64,000 bases of DNA from Cornus controversa (Eukaryota > Streptophyta > Magnoliopsida > Cornales > Cornaceae). Below are positions 1-12,905 of this stretch, one piece after another; within the stretch, counting starts at the first letter, position 1; every line of letters starts with the position of its first letter. The DNA is taken from positions 46,316,806 through 46,380,805 of the forward strand of contig CM048848.1 in assembly GCA_026545225.1 (NCBI GenBank), given 5' to 3'. The position numbers were made by a program, and so were the translations under genes. The notes under the pieces were generated by a model that saw only the letters and a program-made list of their open reading frames with translations, searched no databases and was not told the DNA's origin.

Positions 1-2511
1 CTCAAAGCATGGTAAGAAAGGAGTAGGCCCATGAATTTAAAAATCAACCGATACCGTTACGTTGACAATATTCTTAGTCTCCATTATTGTTGTAGACATT
101 AGTGGGAGTGAAATTCATCCCATGTCATTGTAAGGTCATGATATACCACGTGATTAGAATATAACCTTTGGAACATTTCTAAACCAATTTTCAGAGACCA
201 AAAAGTAGGAAACTTAAACCTTATTTAGATTTATGCTTTTAGAGACCAAAATGAAAATATGTAAGTTCAAGTATCATGTCAAAAAATAGTACAGTTGTCA
301 ACTAAACCAACAACATATATTTGACTATATTTGATTATATCCACATTTTCAAATTTCTAGTTGGGATTTTAGTTAAAAAGCCAATAATAGAAAGCATTTT
401 TTACCCAAGTTGCCTTCGAAACAATTAGAAAAAAGGCCAATGGTAAATTGTAATTTTTTACTAGCATTACTTAAAAGAATACAAGATTTATACACATAGC
501 CAATAGATAAGCTAGAAAAGAGAAAGCTACTGGACCACGAAACTTGGCTATTGAGGAATAAAGCATACCGTGTTCAGAAACATACCTAACACTTAGAATT
601 CTTAGAAAGATTGTTGGAAAGAGTGTCGCAAGAAACATTCAAATTTGCAAGTATCTTTCCATCCCATAGGTTTTGTATTTGCTTCTTCGCTTTTACTTCA
701 AGACTCAAAAATCACCGCCAACCAAGAGAAAACACAACCCACAAAATCCCATTGTGTATTAAAGTAGTTACCTCATCTGGTAAGCTAGAACTAATTTGGA
801 ACGATTACAAAATCCAGTTATGTATTAAAGTAGTTACCACATCTAGAAAGCTAGAACAAATTTGGAACAATACTCTAGCAAAATAGAAACACTTAAAGGA
901 GTACTATTTTTAAGTGCCATTATATGGAATGCGTTATAAGCTAATATATAAATAAATAATGTGGGTACAATGCAACAAATATGAGTTCTGATGTCCAAAA
1001 TCCTTGTATTAAACAAGGGTCAAAAACTCATTATTGTATTGCTCAAGAATCGAGAATCACAATAAAGAGGGGGGTAGCATGGTTGTGTGGACTAAGGTTT
1101 TCGAGAGAGTGTTTTCACTGTGGGGAAGGGAAGTTGATCCCCCCCCCCCCCCCCCAATCTGTGAAATGGATGGAAAATAGTGGAATCCGCATCAATCCAC
1201 AGCTTTACATTTTGAAGGCGCGACATTTTGGAAACAACCATTCTCGCACTAGCTCCTGCTCTCATTCGTCCTCCTATTCCACATTTTCGAGACTAGGTTG
1301 TGGCTGCTTTCATGCTGATATCACTAAGAGTACATTATTGGGGGTTTAAAGCAGCTAGAATCACTCTGCAAGAAATCTTCTCTTCCTTGCACTTTACAAT
1401 GACCACAATGACCACATATTCCTTACCAAGATTCATGAATAAAAGAGAGGCAATTGGTTCAAAAGTTCGAGGTGGTAAGGAGAGAGAGAAACTGTGAAAT
1501 TTATGATTTGTTAATAATAGTGTCCACATGAAAGGGAAGTTCCTAATATTTTTAATCTTGCCTACATCACAAAAAAAATTTAAAGATCATTTATCCTTAT
1601 AATTAAAAGGAGAACTTATCTGTGGTTAGAGATTAACCAAGGGAGCGAGAGGATTAACCGCATTAATTTTCCCATAATAGAAGTGATATTGGTCAAGGCA
1701 ATGTGGTCCTTTACCAGTTGATTCTATTTCTGTTTGAGGTCCCTTTTTTATTTGCCAATCACAGAATTTCAGCTTCCATCCTCACCTTCAATTACATTGA
1801 AACATGGAAATAGCTTCTTCACTTGATACCATCAAAGACGCTTATATATCTCCAGCTGGTTTGAAACTTGTGTTTGGTCTCTTAAACACTTCAGTTCATT
1901 TCCCTATAAATCTTTTTTTCATCTCCTCAGTGATCACACTTGCTCGTCGCAACTAAGGCTTTCCGAGACTTAAAAATGACTCCACAACCACTTTAAGCGT
2001 TGCACTCAACAATGATACACTTTAAAATAGGAAATCTAGGACAGCACTTTCTCCCGTTATATAGTTATTGTAGAGAAATGTATGAACAATTTTCATTCTT
2101 TTTCAAATTTTGTTGTATTGTTGCTTATAACATAGAGCACATAGGTAACATAGAGCACATAGGCCTTTTTCCTTCACAGAAATAGCTTGGGTGGACTCCT
2201 CATATCTCTCCAATGTTGGAAGTTCTTTTTTGTTTGTTGTAGGCATAATTAGAAAAGACAACATAAAATTCAACAATGAATGGTTATTTTGGCTTAAAAA
2301 GAAGAATGCAGTCTCCCAAGATATCTTAAAATTGTGGGATAGAATTAAATTCAATACATCTTCTCAGGTATTGATCCTAAAGGATATCCTTAAATCTAGT
2401 GTCTTCAAACCTAGACTCCTTTTCAACATGTAAAAGGCACCCTTCACAGCTGTTTGAATAATGGAGTTACATATGGCATCATAATGACGTCAAAATTTAT
2501 TATTAACAAAT
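1..2511. other. Intergenic sequence, no gene recognised
   Basis: I find no convincing coding region here. Short open frames lack codon continuity, splice signals or family motifs. A two-copy direct repeat of about 66 bp lies near 742-870 (the word tgtattaaag recurs at 755 and 821). A C homopolymer of about 16 bases sits at roughly 1139-1155. Confidence 0.6.
742..870. repeat. Two-copy ~66-bp direct repeat
   Basis: Two adjacent diverged copies share tgtattaaagtagttacc and a following agctagaac..atttggaac block, offset by 66 bp. Confidence 0.6.
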
Positions 2512-2521
2512 TTATATATTA

Positions 2522-4197
2522 GGGTAAATATCACTAACACCTCCTGAGGTTTGACTTTATGTCATACGCCTACAACTTCATGAACTTTCGTCACAAACAT
2601 CCCCTGTCAGGTTTTCCAATTTTTTAATATTTGAAATGTCCTGATTGCCCCTGATTAATTAAATGTATTTTAACATAAAAATATCAGAATACGAAAATGA
2701 CCACAACGCCCTTAATGATTATGCCACTATTCTCTCTCTCATCTCCTCCTCCAACCATAGCCACCAACCACAACCGCTGCCACCCCTAATCTAAAAGATT
2801 CGTAAGGTGTGAAATCCCAACACCAACTCTTCACTTCCCTCCAATGCATCCAGTCACCCCCCAAAACGTCACCATCATCAGCGCCCCCGCCGTTGTACTA
2901 GTTGCCGCACGTGATCTTCGGCGAAAGCCCTTATTCCCACTCTCAGACGATCTCACGGCAAAACCCAATTCGCTGCTCTATCTTTACCAGCGATGACGCC
3001 ACAAAGAGCACGGTGACCCAGAAGATCCCTTGGGGTTGCGAGACCGATTCATTGGAGAACACATCGGAGTTACAGAATTGGTTGTCCAATTCCGATCTCC
3101 CACCCTAGAAAATGGCCATAGAGAGTGGAAGTAGGAGAGAGAGGTTTAGTCGCCCTCAAGAACATAAGGAAGGGAGAGAAACTGCTCTTCGTCCCTCCCT
3201 TACTTGTCATCAATGCCGATTCGGTACCATTATATGATTATAATGTTTCAATTTCTTAGTGACATTTTTTTATTGCAGTGTTAAATATCAAATTCTTGAA
3301 TTGGGTTCTAGAGTCAATTGCTAAACATTTTACATTTGTTAGTTAATAATAAACATGCTAGAAATTTTACATTTGCTAGTTAATGGTACCCATGCCAGAT
3401 TGGAATGTATGACTTGTAGCCAATTACTATAAGAGTTGGTGCTTTATTTCTGATTTCTTATTGTTATTATTTTCTGTGTGTGTCTGTTTATGGGTAGATT
3501 ACCTATTTGTGAAATTAGTGGTTATTTTAGATTTCATCTTCGTATTATTTCCAATTCTATGCCTTGCTACTCTTCCCTGCTCATTTTTATGTTTATGCAT
3601 GTATATGCGTATGTGTTGATGGGTTTTGTGTCGCTTAGGGCATCAAGGAAAGAGAGAGAGAAAGAGGGAGATTAATTGAAGAAAGAGGTGGTGGGGAGAT
3701 CGATGGATAAGACTGGTGGAAATAAATAATTATATATATTTTTAATTAAATTTTTATTTTATGTTAACATTATTATTTACGGAACTAAATAATTATATAT
3801 ATAAGTTATATATATTATAGTATATATATAGATAGATAGAGAAAAGGAAAGATAAATTTAATTACTTTCTTATTTTATGTTAACATTATTATTTATGAAA
3901 ATAAATTATTATATACATATATATATTATAGTATATATGTAGGGTTGTTCAAAGGGGAATTTGATCTATTACACAGGGTTAAATGGGTAAATTTAGTATT
4001 CAAAAGGGTTAGGCCAAAAGTCAAAAGGCAGTAAGGTCATTTTACCATGAAAAAGTGCTCTGACACAATGTACTTTTGGCAGGAGGGAGTGTTTGTGACA
4101 TACAGAACAAATCACAGGGGGTGTTTGTGACAAACTTTCACGAAGTTGTAGCCGCGTGACATAAGGTCAAACCTCAGAGGTGTCAGTGATATTTACC
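2522..4197. mobile_element. Pack-MULE-like element with captured SET-gene exon
   Basis: A 1.68-kb element. The left end (gggtaaatatcac at 2522) is the inverted complement of the right end (gtgatatttacc ending at 4197), and similarity between the ends continues inward for more than 100 bp (…cctcctgaggtttgac… against its complement). It is flanked by an identical 10-bp direct repeat, ttatatatta, at 2512-2521 and 4198-4207. Such ends with a 9-10-bp duplication are typical of Mutator-like elements. No transposase is visible. The interior holds a GC-richer host-gene fragment (2902-3223), so this is best read as a non-autonomous Pack-MULE. The terminal sequence resembles that of the full MULE at 33956-38597. 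Confidence 0.85.
2902..3223 (+). pseudogene. Captured first-exon fragment of a SET-domain Rubisco-methyltransferase-family gene
   Basis: The conceptual reading contains KIPWGCETDSLEN, LQNWLSNSDLPP then KMAIE and, after a frame change near 3120, VEVGERGLVALKNIRKGEK and LLFVPPLLVINADS. This is the N-terminal part of the plant chloroplast SET-domain 'Rubisco methyltransferase family' (At5g14260-type), just before the SET domain. Homology stops at ...GATTCG followed by gtacc (3224), as expected at an exon 1/intron 1 junction, so genomic DNA rather than cDNA seems to have been captured. A TAG replaces the glutamine expected in LPPQKMAI (about 3106-3108), and a frameshift follows. It cannot encode a functional enzyme. 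The family assignment is from memory of the motif and is fairly secure. Confidence 0.75.
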
Positions 4198-4207
4198 TTA
4201 TATATTA

Positions 4208-5850
4208 AGAGCAACATGTGAATATTGCTATTGTTGCAACTATATACATGAGCCAAAGGAAGAATCACGCTTAAAAGGATTAGAACTCAACATAAATGCA
4301 TAAATTCAAAATCAAAAATAAAGAAAATGAATAGATTCGCCTGAAATAAATGTACACACACATGTATAGTTTGCTGGACACAATTTGAACCTAAGACCTT
4401 CAACCAACCCTATCTGACCTATTTACTAAAGGAAGAGGAATAGTTCAATCCACACATATCATTTAATGCCTTGAGTTCCCAAAGAAAAGCATCAAACCAA
4501 TCAAACATTCTCTCGGACTAGTTGTTACCTTTGGCTTGTTATAATTTATTAAGATGTTAGCAATGACATCTAGAGGAGGTAAGAATTGTAGTAGCAAAAT
4601 ATCTTTTTTGACATACTGAGAATTGTTGCTTATGCATCAATAGAATGACCGGAAACCCTAGCAAGGTACTTCTTGCATGATTTTCAAGGTAGGAAAACCT
4701 GCGACAGTTGTTTGAAAGCACCAGTTCAAGCAGTTCACTAATTAAACTATATTGTCTGTAAGAACATCACATAAATGAGCAGTTTTTAGGAGAACATATT
4801 TGAGGGCTTTTGACTGGTTGACAGTCCAAACGCTCCTGTCCTTCTAGTTCAGTTCAGATTTAATAACAATGCTTTTACCAGATAGTGGAGAGCCATTAGT
4901 TTGGGTAAAAAACTGGCAACACTAGAAGTTCAATAAGTTCAATAGAAACTTCCTCCTTTCACTGAAATTTAATTCAATTTTGACAGGAATGTGCCCCCTC
5001 TGTACTGAAAACTGATTGGGTAATTTGCGGCATCGTTGAAAAAATGAAGGCAATCACATTATGTAAGTGTCTTTTAGCCTCATGATCTAAGTTATGCCAT
5101 CAAGGTTTAGATTATAGCATTCTGCATGGATCTTAGACAAGTTAAGAAAAGAGGATGTACCAACATGAACATGGAAGGAGATACCAAAGTTCTTGATAAT
5201 TGAGGTAAGAATAGATTCCAAGGCTTCTGGAAGTATTAACATCTAATTCAAGTCGCACATTGCCAAAACAGTGGGCTCATCCATTTCACGGGGCTAATTA
5301 CTCAGTGTAGGTTCAAGATGATAATTAGGTAAATAGAGAGTCTACAAGGCTTGGGCTAGGTGGAAGTCAAGGCAAACTCAATTGATGGGGAGAGAGAGAG
5401 AGAGGCAGTGTTTCGATGATCAATGACTCTCAAGGTTAGGGTACTGGAGGGATGTTAAATGGGAGGCAGGTAAAGGTTTCCTGAAGTTTTCTTTTCTTTT
5501 CTGTTTTTTTCCTTTTCTTTGGGACTTAATGAGAAGTAAGTTTCCTTTATGGGGATTCGGGCTGGTACGTAGAGGTATTTTGTCATCTTAAATACAAATG
5601 TTGAGAACTACCAGTGGCCAAAGGATGGGGATAACCTGATGTCCACGCAGATCTCTTGCAATTTGATGGCACAAATCATGTGAACCTGTAATTACTTGCT
5701 TAAAATGTGATCGGAGCCAAGTATGGCTATGATCATTATTATTGTAGGGATAGGCGAGTAATTAATGAAGCATTTGTGCATTGAATTCAATATAACACTA
5801 TTAATACAAGCATTAAATGCCAAAAAATTGTGTTGCAATGGGTGGTCCAT
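4208..5850. other. Decayed intergenic DNA with a possible PPR-like remnant
   Basis: No intact gene. On the minus strand, roughly 5287 down to 5098, a broken frame reads LPEALESILTSIIKNFGIS then FHVHVGTSSFLNLSKIH. This resembles the repeat backbone of pentatricopeptide proteins (…HGxIIKxGFxxDVHVGTSLLNLYSKC). An in-frame stop interrupts it, and I could not follow it outward. I regard it only as a possible pseudogene scrap. A short GA run lies near 5390-5405. Confidence 0.3.
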
Positions 5851-6600
5851 TGGCTTTGGGCATAGTTGTTAAAGGCCCGCTTAGGCTCCAAAAAAGTCCT
5901 AGTCTCGTCAAGGCTTAGAAGTGCCTCAACCAACTACAAGACAAGCCCCTTCAATCAAGCTTGTGAGAAGCCCTCGGGCTCATGGTTTTGAGCAGGCTCC
6001 ACAACCAGAAAAAGAGCACCTCTTATTATTTTATCATTCATCCATATCGTTTTCATTTAACTTACGACCATGAATTTATATACTCTACAACACATCTTGG
6101 TCACATACAATGGATCACATTATTTAGTCTTACTGTATATTTGACAAACTTCAAGACCTTATGGCTGACTACTTACATTAATTGTTTCTAGAGCTTCTGA
6201 ATTTTTATGGTAATATAATATATGTTAAAATCTACATGATTTTTGCCTTCTATTGTTATGCATTTTCAATGTTATTTAAGTTAGCCAGCGTATATGCATA
6301 TTGAAAGGAATTTTGCATATTGATTTACTTGATCCTCTAAGTTTATATGTCAAAATTTTCATTTTTTAAAGATGTTTGATTTGTTGTGTAACTTATGTTA
6401 CATATCTTGAATGGTTTCGAATGTAAATTGATTTAACATATTCTTATGCAAACTAAAAAGATATATGTATGCTGATTTAGCTAATCCATTGAACCGATAT
6501 ACTGAAAAAATCTTTTATTTTGATCTTGACTAATCTATGTTGCATATTTTAATGTTTTTCTATAATTATATTAAATATTCTTTTTTTATTATGCAGGTGT
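5850..6600. other. Repeat-like intergenic sequence
   Basis: The stretch near 5868-5990 (…gttgttaaaggcccgcttaggctcc…) has the look of a common plant dispersed repeat. The rest is A/T-rich, with no coding signal I recognise. Confidence 0.35.
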
Positions 6601-6919
6601 CTTGCTTCAATCAGGATTGCACCTTACGATTAGTCTTCGAGAGACCTTGACGCCTATATGAAACCTGAGCCTTTCAAAACTATGCATTTGGGTAATGGAT
6701 AGATTCAGGAAAGTGGTCTCTCTCTCTTTATTCAATCTAGGTTGAGGGCCTCAAGGCTTGATACAAGCCTCGAGAAGAGGATACCTCGACGAGCCCACGA
6801 CTTCAACCACCAATCCGAGTACTTCCTAGGACCCCACAGTCTTATTCAACCCTCCCCAGTCTTGCTCCCAACTCAAGCAATGCATGACATGCATCGGTTT
6901 GTCTCCCAAGTCTTCATTC

Positions 6920-7430
6920 TTCAATGAGGGTTATCCGTAGCATGAAGATCCTCGTGGTGGTTTCAGTTTATTGTCGAGACTTATCTGTGGAAAGGATGTC
7001 TTCGCGACTCTTTAAGTCATTGACGAAGCTTATCCATAGTGATAAGGTCCACTTGACAGTCTTTCAATTCCTCGACAAGGCCTATCCATAAAGAGGAGGT
7101 CTCCATAAGTCCTCAAGTATTCAACAAGACATCCATAAGAAGGAGGTCCTCATGAATCTCCAATATTAAACAATAATTGCACAACTCTGGATTATGCCAG
7201 ATGCTCGAATAAAAGGCAACAAGATTTATTTGTAGAGAGAAAACCCTTGCAACAAGACTTATCTCAGGAGAATAGATCCTCGCCTCGCCAAGTATAAGCT
7301 AACAGAGAAGCTTATACGAGGAAAAGAGATTCTCGTGGTTAAAGATGCATAATCAGTAAACTAGAGTCTCATTGGGGATTACAAGTACATGTAGGAGGAG
7401 CTTCTCGAGGTGGGGACGATTCCGCGGGGA
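6920..7430. repeat. Degenerate short tandem repeats
   Basis: Variants of a word like gaCaagGCttatccataaggaggaggtcctc recur about every 60-80 bp (near 6975, 7030, 7080, 7135, 7265 and 7320). This suggests a decayed minisatellite, perhaps from a retrotransposon non-coding region. No gene is present. Confidence 0.4.
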
Positions 7431-7439
7431 CGACTCTTT

Positions 7440-8394
7440 ACTTAGAACATTTCAGGAATGGCTTTGAAGTACTTCAATCAAGGTGATTGTTAGATAAGCC
7501 CCACAACCAAGGATTAGGCACTTGCAAACATCGTTACTGCCGAAGTGTATAAATACATATAATCCCATCAAATCGAGATTAAGGGATATCAGAATAATTT
7601 TCACAACACCTTTTACATTAATTGCGCTCAAGGTGTATATATTTTCTTTTTTCATAAATCAAGGTGTGTATTTAGTAAGTATGAGATGGATGGAGTAAAG
7701 TGCCATGCAGGGCGATATCTAGGACAGGTTTCAAATTGGGACCCTCCATTTAAAAAGTTATATACCCACACTTAGCTAAGCATGCTGCCCGGTGCACACA
7801 CTTCATCAAAGCATGAAGAGTATTTCATTTTTTTTTTTTTTTTTTTTGATAAGTATGAAGAGTATTTCATTTATGAATTCTTCTAATTTGTTGTCTTTGC
7901 TCTGCATTTTCTTTTTTTCTTTCCTAAAGGACTTCTTGTCCTTCATTCTGTATCTTTCAATATATTCTTCTCTTAACACAATATCATAGTGCATTATCAC
8001 TTTTATATATGAAAAACAAAATTTTATCAGCAAATCAACACCACAAAGACTCCATGCAAGCTTAAATTTGACCTTGTTTGCACATACAACCAAGATAGAG
8101 TACATAAAATCCAATCAAGTAAAGAAAGACATATCAATAGCAACAAGTGTTTAAACCCCACAGGATTTTAAATACAACAGCTTCTAGCAATCATAAGGGA
8201 GTTCTAAAAACAAAAAAAAGTAACATTTGGGGGGGTTGGGACACAGACAAGCTATAAATTCAACTCAGTAAAACCTGCACCTGAACTTATCAAACAAATA
8301 ATGTAGTGGAAAGAAATATTAAATATAATTCCATTCACCAAATTAAAGTTAAATTAAAAATCTATAAGTAGTAAAAATAATGAAAAGTTCATAC
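7440..8394. other. Presumed start of the PHD-gene intron; no exon found
   Basis: This region lies downstream (minus-strand sense) of the splice donor at 8393-8394. I looked for a continuing exon on the minus strand and found none with a matching phase, acceptor and protein-like reading. Confidence 0.4.
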
Positions 8395-8864
8395 TTGTCA
8401 CCATTTGGCTCTTCACCTCGCACCAGAACTCTGTGCTCAGAGCTCAGTGAGTCTCCGAAAAAGCCCTCTCCTTCAGCCTCTTGCGGTGGCAATGCATTGA
8501 TGTCCAGAAATCCAACACCCTCTCGCAGCCTCTTCCTCCCATTGCTCAACAAACACTTGAAACACTTCCATTCTCTCGGCCTTTGATGCTCCTTCGTCCC
8601 CAAACACTTCATGTGAAACCCCCTGTCGCACTCACAGCACACCACCATGTCGCCTTCCACCTCCCCGGCTTTCCCGCACGAACCGCACACCGTCCTCCTC
8701 CCAACCCCGCCGGAAAAAACCCCATCTTTCGAGGTGGCGGCGCCCTCGGCGGCGGCGGCGCGCGGAGAGGACAAGGGGGTTTCGTTGAGATCGATTTCGA
8801 AGGGCAGAGAACGAGTACCCTTTTGCGCATTGCTAGTGTCTTTGCTTGAATTGCCTGACTCCAT
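8395..8864 (-). CDS. PHD-finger protein, first exon only (DLNxxP motif)
   Basis: The start ATG is at 8864. The exon encodes about 156 residues and ends in phase 2 at a donor ...GACAA|GTATGAAC (donor GT at 8394-8393). The motif EIDLNETP lies at residues 23-30; DLNETP fits the DLNxxP form of the plant EAR repression motif. A PHD zinc finger spans residues 60-104, with Cys60, Cys63, Cys76 or Cys77, Cys79, His84, Cys87, Cys101 and Cys104 giving the C4HC3 pattern. A basic NGRKRLR stretch follows, then a second motif-like LDINALP at 120-126. Known role of such proteins: nuclear chromatin readers. The layout (IDLNE at the N-terminus, PHD, then LDIN.xPP) recalls the N-terminus of MBD9-like proteins, but this is a weak guess. 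The remaining exons are not visible in the 8.4 kb downstream; the intron may be long or the gene broken. Confidence 0.75.
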
Positions 8865-9240
8865 TGTTAAAACAGAGGTTTTGAACTCAAACTCGAACTC
8901 AATTGAATTCTCAAAACAAGAAAATGCATTATATGCATACAGAAGAAATGTGTGAATCTTTTGAAGGTGAGAGAGAGGTGAGAGTTTAGAGAGAGAAAGA
9001 GAGAGTGTGTGTGTGTGTGTGTGTTTGAGAGAGAGACAGACAGAGAGAGAGAGAGCTGATCAGAGGTTTTGAGATTGAAAGATAGAGAGAGAGTTTGGCT
9101 AATTGGTTTGGTTTCACCGACTGGTTTTGATTTCTATATCTCCTTCACTGATCTTGTGAGAGGAGGCGAAACGTAACGTACGAGGAGAGAGAGAGAGAGA
9201 GAGAGATGCCCAAATGACTCAGACAGGACCGAATTGAAAG
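8865..9240 (-). promoter_or_regulatory. 5' region of the PHD gene with GA/GT microsatellites
   Basis: Upstream of the ATG the plus strand shows runs of gagagaga (about 8964-9055 and 9185-9206) and gtgtgt (about 9005-9024). On the gene's sense strand these are CT- and AC-rich tracts, common in plant 5' leaders and core promoters. I cannot place the transcription start. Confidence 0.5.
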
Positions 9241-12200
9241 TAGAAACAAACTCTTTTGTATCGAAGCGAAGTTAGACCTGGTTCGGGTTCTCGAGAATTG
9301 TGAAAGGGATTTTTCTTCGGTTTGTACTGAAATGACGGAAATGCCCTTTTCGGTTATTAAACCTTTCTTGCATTTTTCACTTTTTCTCTCTTATTAAAAA
9401 ATAAAATAAAAAGACAAAAGGAAAAAAAGCTGGGTGGGCCCCGCACTCCAATGCATTTGCCATTTTTTCTTATTTTTTTCATTAGATTAATTTAAAATAA
9501 TGATAAAAAGAAACTTAAAAAGTGAAAATATAAATATATATATATATATATATGTAGCTTTAAAATAATGATAAAAGAATCTATTAATGACACTCAAAAC
9601 ATTGAAAAAAAAGTACCATTTACTTCATTCAAACCACTTTTTTGGATTTTTTTAGATGTGCAATGAATGGATGAAGATGCATACTTTTTATTTATAAATA
9701 GAGATTTGAATGGTAAGATTACATAAATATTTTCTTTTTAGTTTGACTAGAAAATAATAAAGAAGATAACTATACACCTTATATGGTAGTTCCATAACTG
9801 GTATGATAAATTACTCCTAAAGTCATTTAGTCACACTTAATTAGTTGCATCCTTTAGTAAATAAAGAACACTTTGCAAAAGAACATCTCCTCCCCCTTAC
9901 TTCAATTTCTTTTCTTGTAATAATTGGGTTAAATTCACATTTCAAACTTGCAAAGTCGATAAGAGAAAGAAGAGGTGATTATAAGTTAGAGATTGAAGAT
10001 AATTAGTATTATTAATTGGTTTGGTTTCGGTAACTAGTGTAGTTCAACTCACTTGGTTTCAGTAACTAGTGTAATTCAATTGACGATATATATAGTTGTA
10101 TAAGAGCATCTTTGTCATATACCCTTCTGATTTTGGCATATTTGACAAGTATCATTAGCTGTCAGTGTTTTAAATATACTTTTAAATTACGAAGGATGAA
10201 AGCAAGTAAAAGTTGTCCGTATTTATTTTGTTCAATTAATGATAGCATAAGGAATCAAACAAACTCTTTTTTTCCTTTTTAAAAAAATCGAAAGACAAAA
10301 GGAAAAAGCTAAGTGGGGCCTGCACTTCAATGTGTTTGATATTTTTTCTTTTTTTACGGTTGTGAATTAATTTAAAAATGATAAAAAGAAATTTAAACAG
10401 TGAAAATATATATATAAAAAGTGTTTTAAGAGAATGATAAAAAATAAAAATAAAAATCTATTAATTCCTCTACCTAACACACATTGTAGATGTTGTACTA
10501 ATGAAACTCAGAACATTGAAAAAAGGAGCATCATTTATTTCATTCAAATCACATAAACAAACTTTTTTGGATTTTTTTACATGTGCAGTGAATGGGTAGG
10601 ATGCCTACTTTTATTTATGAATGAAGATTCGAATGGTAAAGATTACTGAAATAATTTCTTTTTAGTTTGACTAGACAATAATAAAAAATATGACTACCAT
10701 ATAAGGTTGATAGTTGTCTTCTTTATTATTGTCTAAACCAAACCAAGAAATTAAATATTTTATCATTATTTTAAAATTATTTTTTATATATAATTTCACT
10801 ATTTAAATTTATTTGTTATCATTATTTTAAATTAATTTAAAAAACAATGCCTTAAAGAAAAAAATGGCAAACGGGTTGAAGTACAGGGCCCACTTTGCCT
10901 TTTTTTTTTTTTTGTCTTTTTTCTTAAATAAAAAGTAAAAAATTCAATAAATTTTTAATAACCGACGAGGCCATAACTGTCATTTCAGCATAAATTGAAT
11001 AAAGATCTCGAACCATTTTAATTAATTTCACCATTCAAAATTTAAACGTATACTCAAAACGTTGACAGCTTGTGATACTTGTCAAACATGCCGAAATCAA
11101 AAGACCATGTGGCAAAGACACTCTTTTCAATTGAATCACACTATTTAATGAAACCAAATGGTTAATAATACTTGTCAAGCATGCCGAAATAGAAGGCCAC
11201 ATGGCAAAGATACTCTTACATGACTATACCGTCAATTGAATCACACTATTAACTGAAACCAAACTAGTTAATAACACTAATCATCTTCAATCTCCAACTT
11301 CTAAATCACCTCTTTATTTACATGTCGAAGAACATCTACTCTCATTCTTCATATTTTTTTCTTATACTTTGTAGTTGAGTTAAATTTAAATTTCAATCTT
11401 GTAAAGTTGGAGATTGAAGATGATTAGCATTATTAACTGGTTTGATTTCAATAACTAGCATGATTCAATTGATGATATAGTCAAGTAAGAGTGTCTTTGT
11501 CCTATGGCGTTTTGATTTCGGCATGTTTGACAAGTATCATTTTGAGTATTCTTTCAAATTTTGAATGGTGAAAGTAAGTCAAAGTTGTTCATATTTATTT
11601 TGTTCAAATAATTATAGGTTATAAGGATTCGAAACAAACTCTTTTCCCTTATTAAATTTTGCTTGAATTTTTCACTTTTTTTTTTTAAGAAAAAAAAAAA
11701 GACAAAGGAAAAAAGCTAAGTGGGCCCTGCACTTCAATGCATTTGCTATTTTTTTATTTTAAATTAATTTTAAAAAAATGATAAAAAATAAATAAATTTA
11801 AACAGTAAAGATACAAAATAAATAAATAGTTTTAAGATAATGATAAAAAAATTTATTAATCCCTCTACCTGCAAAACACATTGTACATGTTGTAGTAATG
11901 ACACTCAGAACATTGAAAAATTTATCATTTACTTCATTCAAATCACATATACAAACTTTTTGGAATTTTTTACATGTGCAATGAATGGGTGAGGATGCCT
12001 CCTTTTATTTATAAATGAAGATTTGAATGGTAAGATTGCTGAAAATATTTTATTTCTAGTTTGTTTAGAAAATAATAAAGAAGATAACCATCTACTTTAA
12101 ATGGTAGTTCCATAACTAGTATGAACAATCACCCCTAAAGTCACTTAATAACACTTTAATTAGTTGCATTCCTTTGGTAAATAAAGACTACTCTGCTGAA

Positions 12201-12439
12201 GAACATCTGCTCTCATTCTTTATTTTCATAACACTTTTCAGTTGCATGCCTTTATTTACTCTGTTGAAGAACATTTTCTCCCATTCTTCATTTTATTTTC
12301 TTGTAATTTGTAGTGAGATAACTTCAAATTTCAATCTTGCAGAGGTGATATTTAAATAGAGAGGTGATTAGAGGTTGGAGATTGAAGACGATTAGTATTG
12401 TTAATTTGTTTGGTTTCATCAAATAGTGTAATTCAATTG

Positions 12440-12905
12440 ACAATATAGCTATGTAAGAGTATCATTGCCATATAGCTTTGTGATTTTGACAAATATTACA
12501 AGTTGTCAGTCTTTTAAGTATACGTTTAAATTTTGAATAGTAAAAATAAAACAATATAACCATATAAGAGTATCTTTGTCATATGGCCCTATGATTTCAG
12601 CATGTTTGACAAGTATTACAAGATGTCAGCCTTTTAAGTATATATTTAAATTTTGAATGGCGATAATAAGACAATATAACCATTTAAGAGTGCCTTTGCC
12701 ATATGGCATTTTGATTTCAGCATGTTTGACAAGTTTTACAAGCTGTCACCTTTTAAGTATACGTTTAAATTTTGAATGGCAACAATAAGAAAATATAGCC
12801 ATTTAAGAGTGTCTTTGTCATGTGGCCTTCTGATTTCAGCATGTTTGACAAGTATCACAAGTTGTCAGCGTTTTAAATATACGTACGTTTAAATTTTGAA
12901 TGGTG
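12440..12905. repeat. ~119-bp tandem sub-repeats, about 4 copies
   Basis: The word catgtttgac starts at 12601, 12721 and 12840, with a diverged earlier copy near 12485. Each is followed by aagt.tacaag.tgtca, then tttaaattttgaatgg. This sub-array lies inside the larger ~1-kb array. Confidence 0.75.

Noticed and set aside
7452..7655. 67-codon minus-strand frame as a possible PHD-gene exon 2
   Set aside because: No acceptor in matching phase, and the reading shows no link to PHD or MBD proteins.
8481..8955. Plus-strand open frames across the PHD exon
   Set aside because: They are antisense to a well-supported exon and are Pro/Arg/Ala-rich shadows caused by its GC content.
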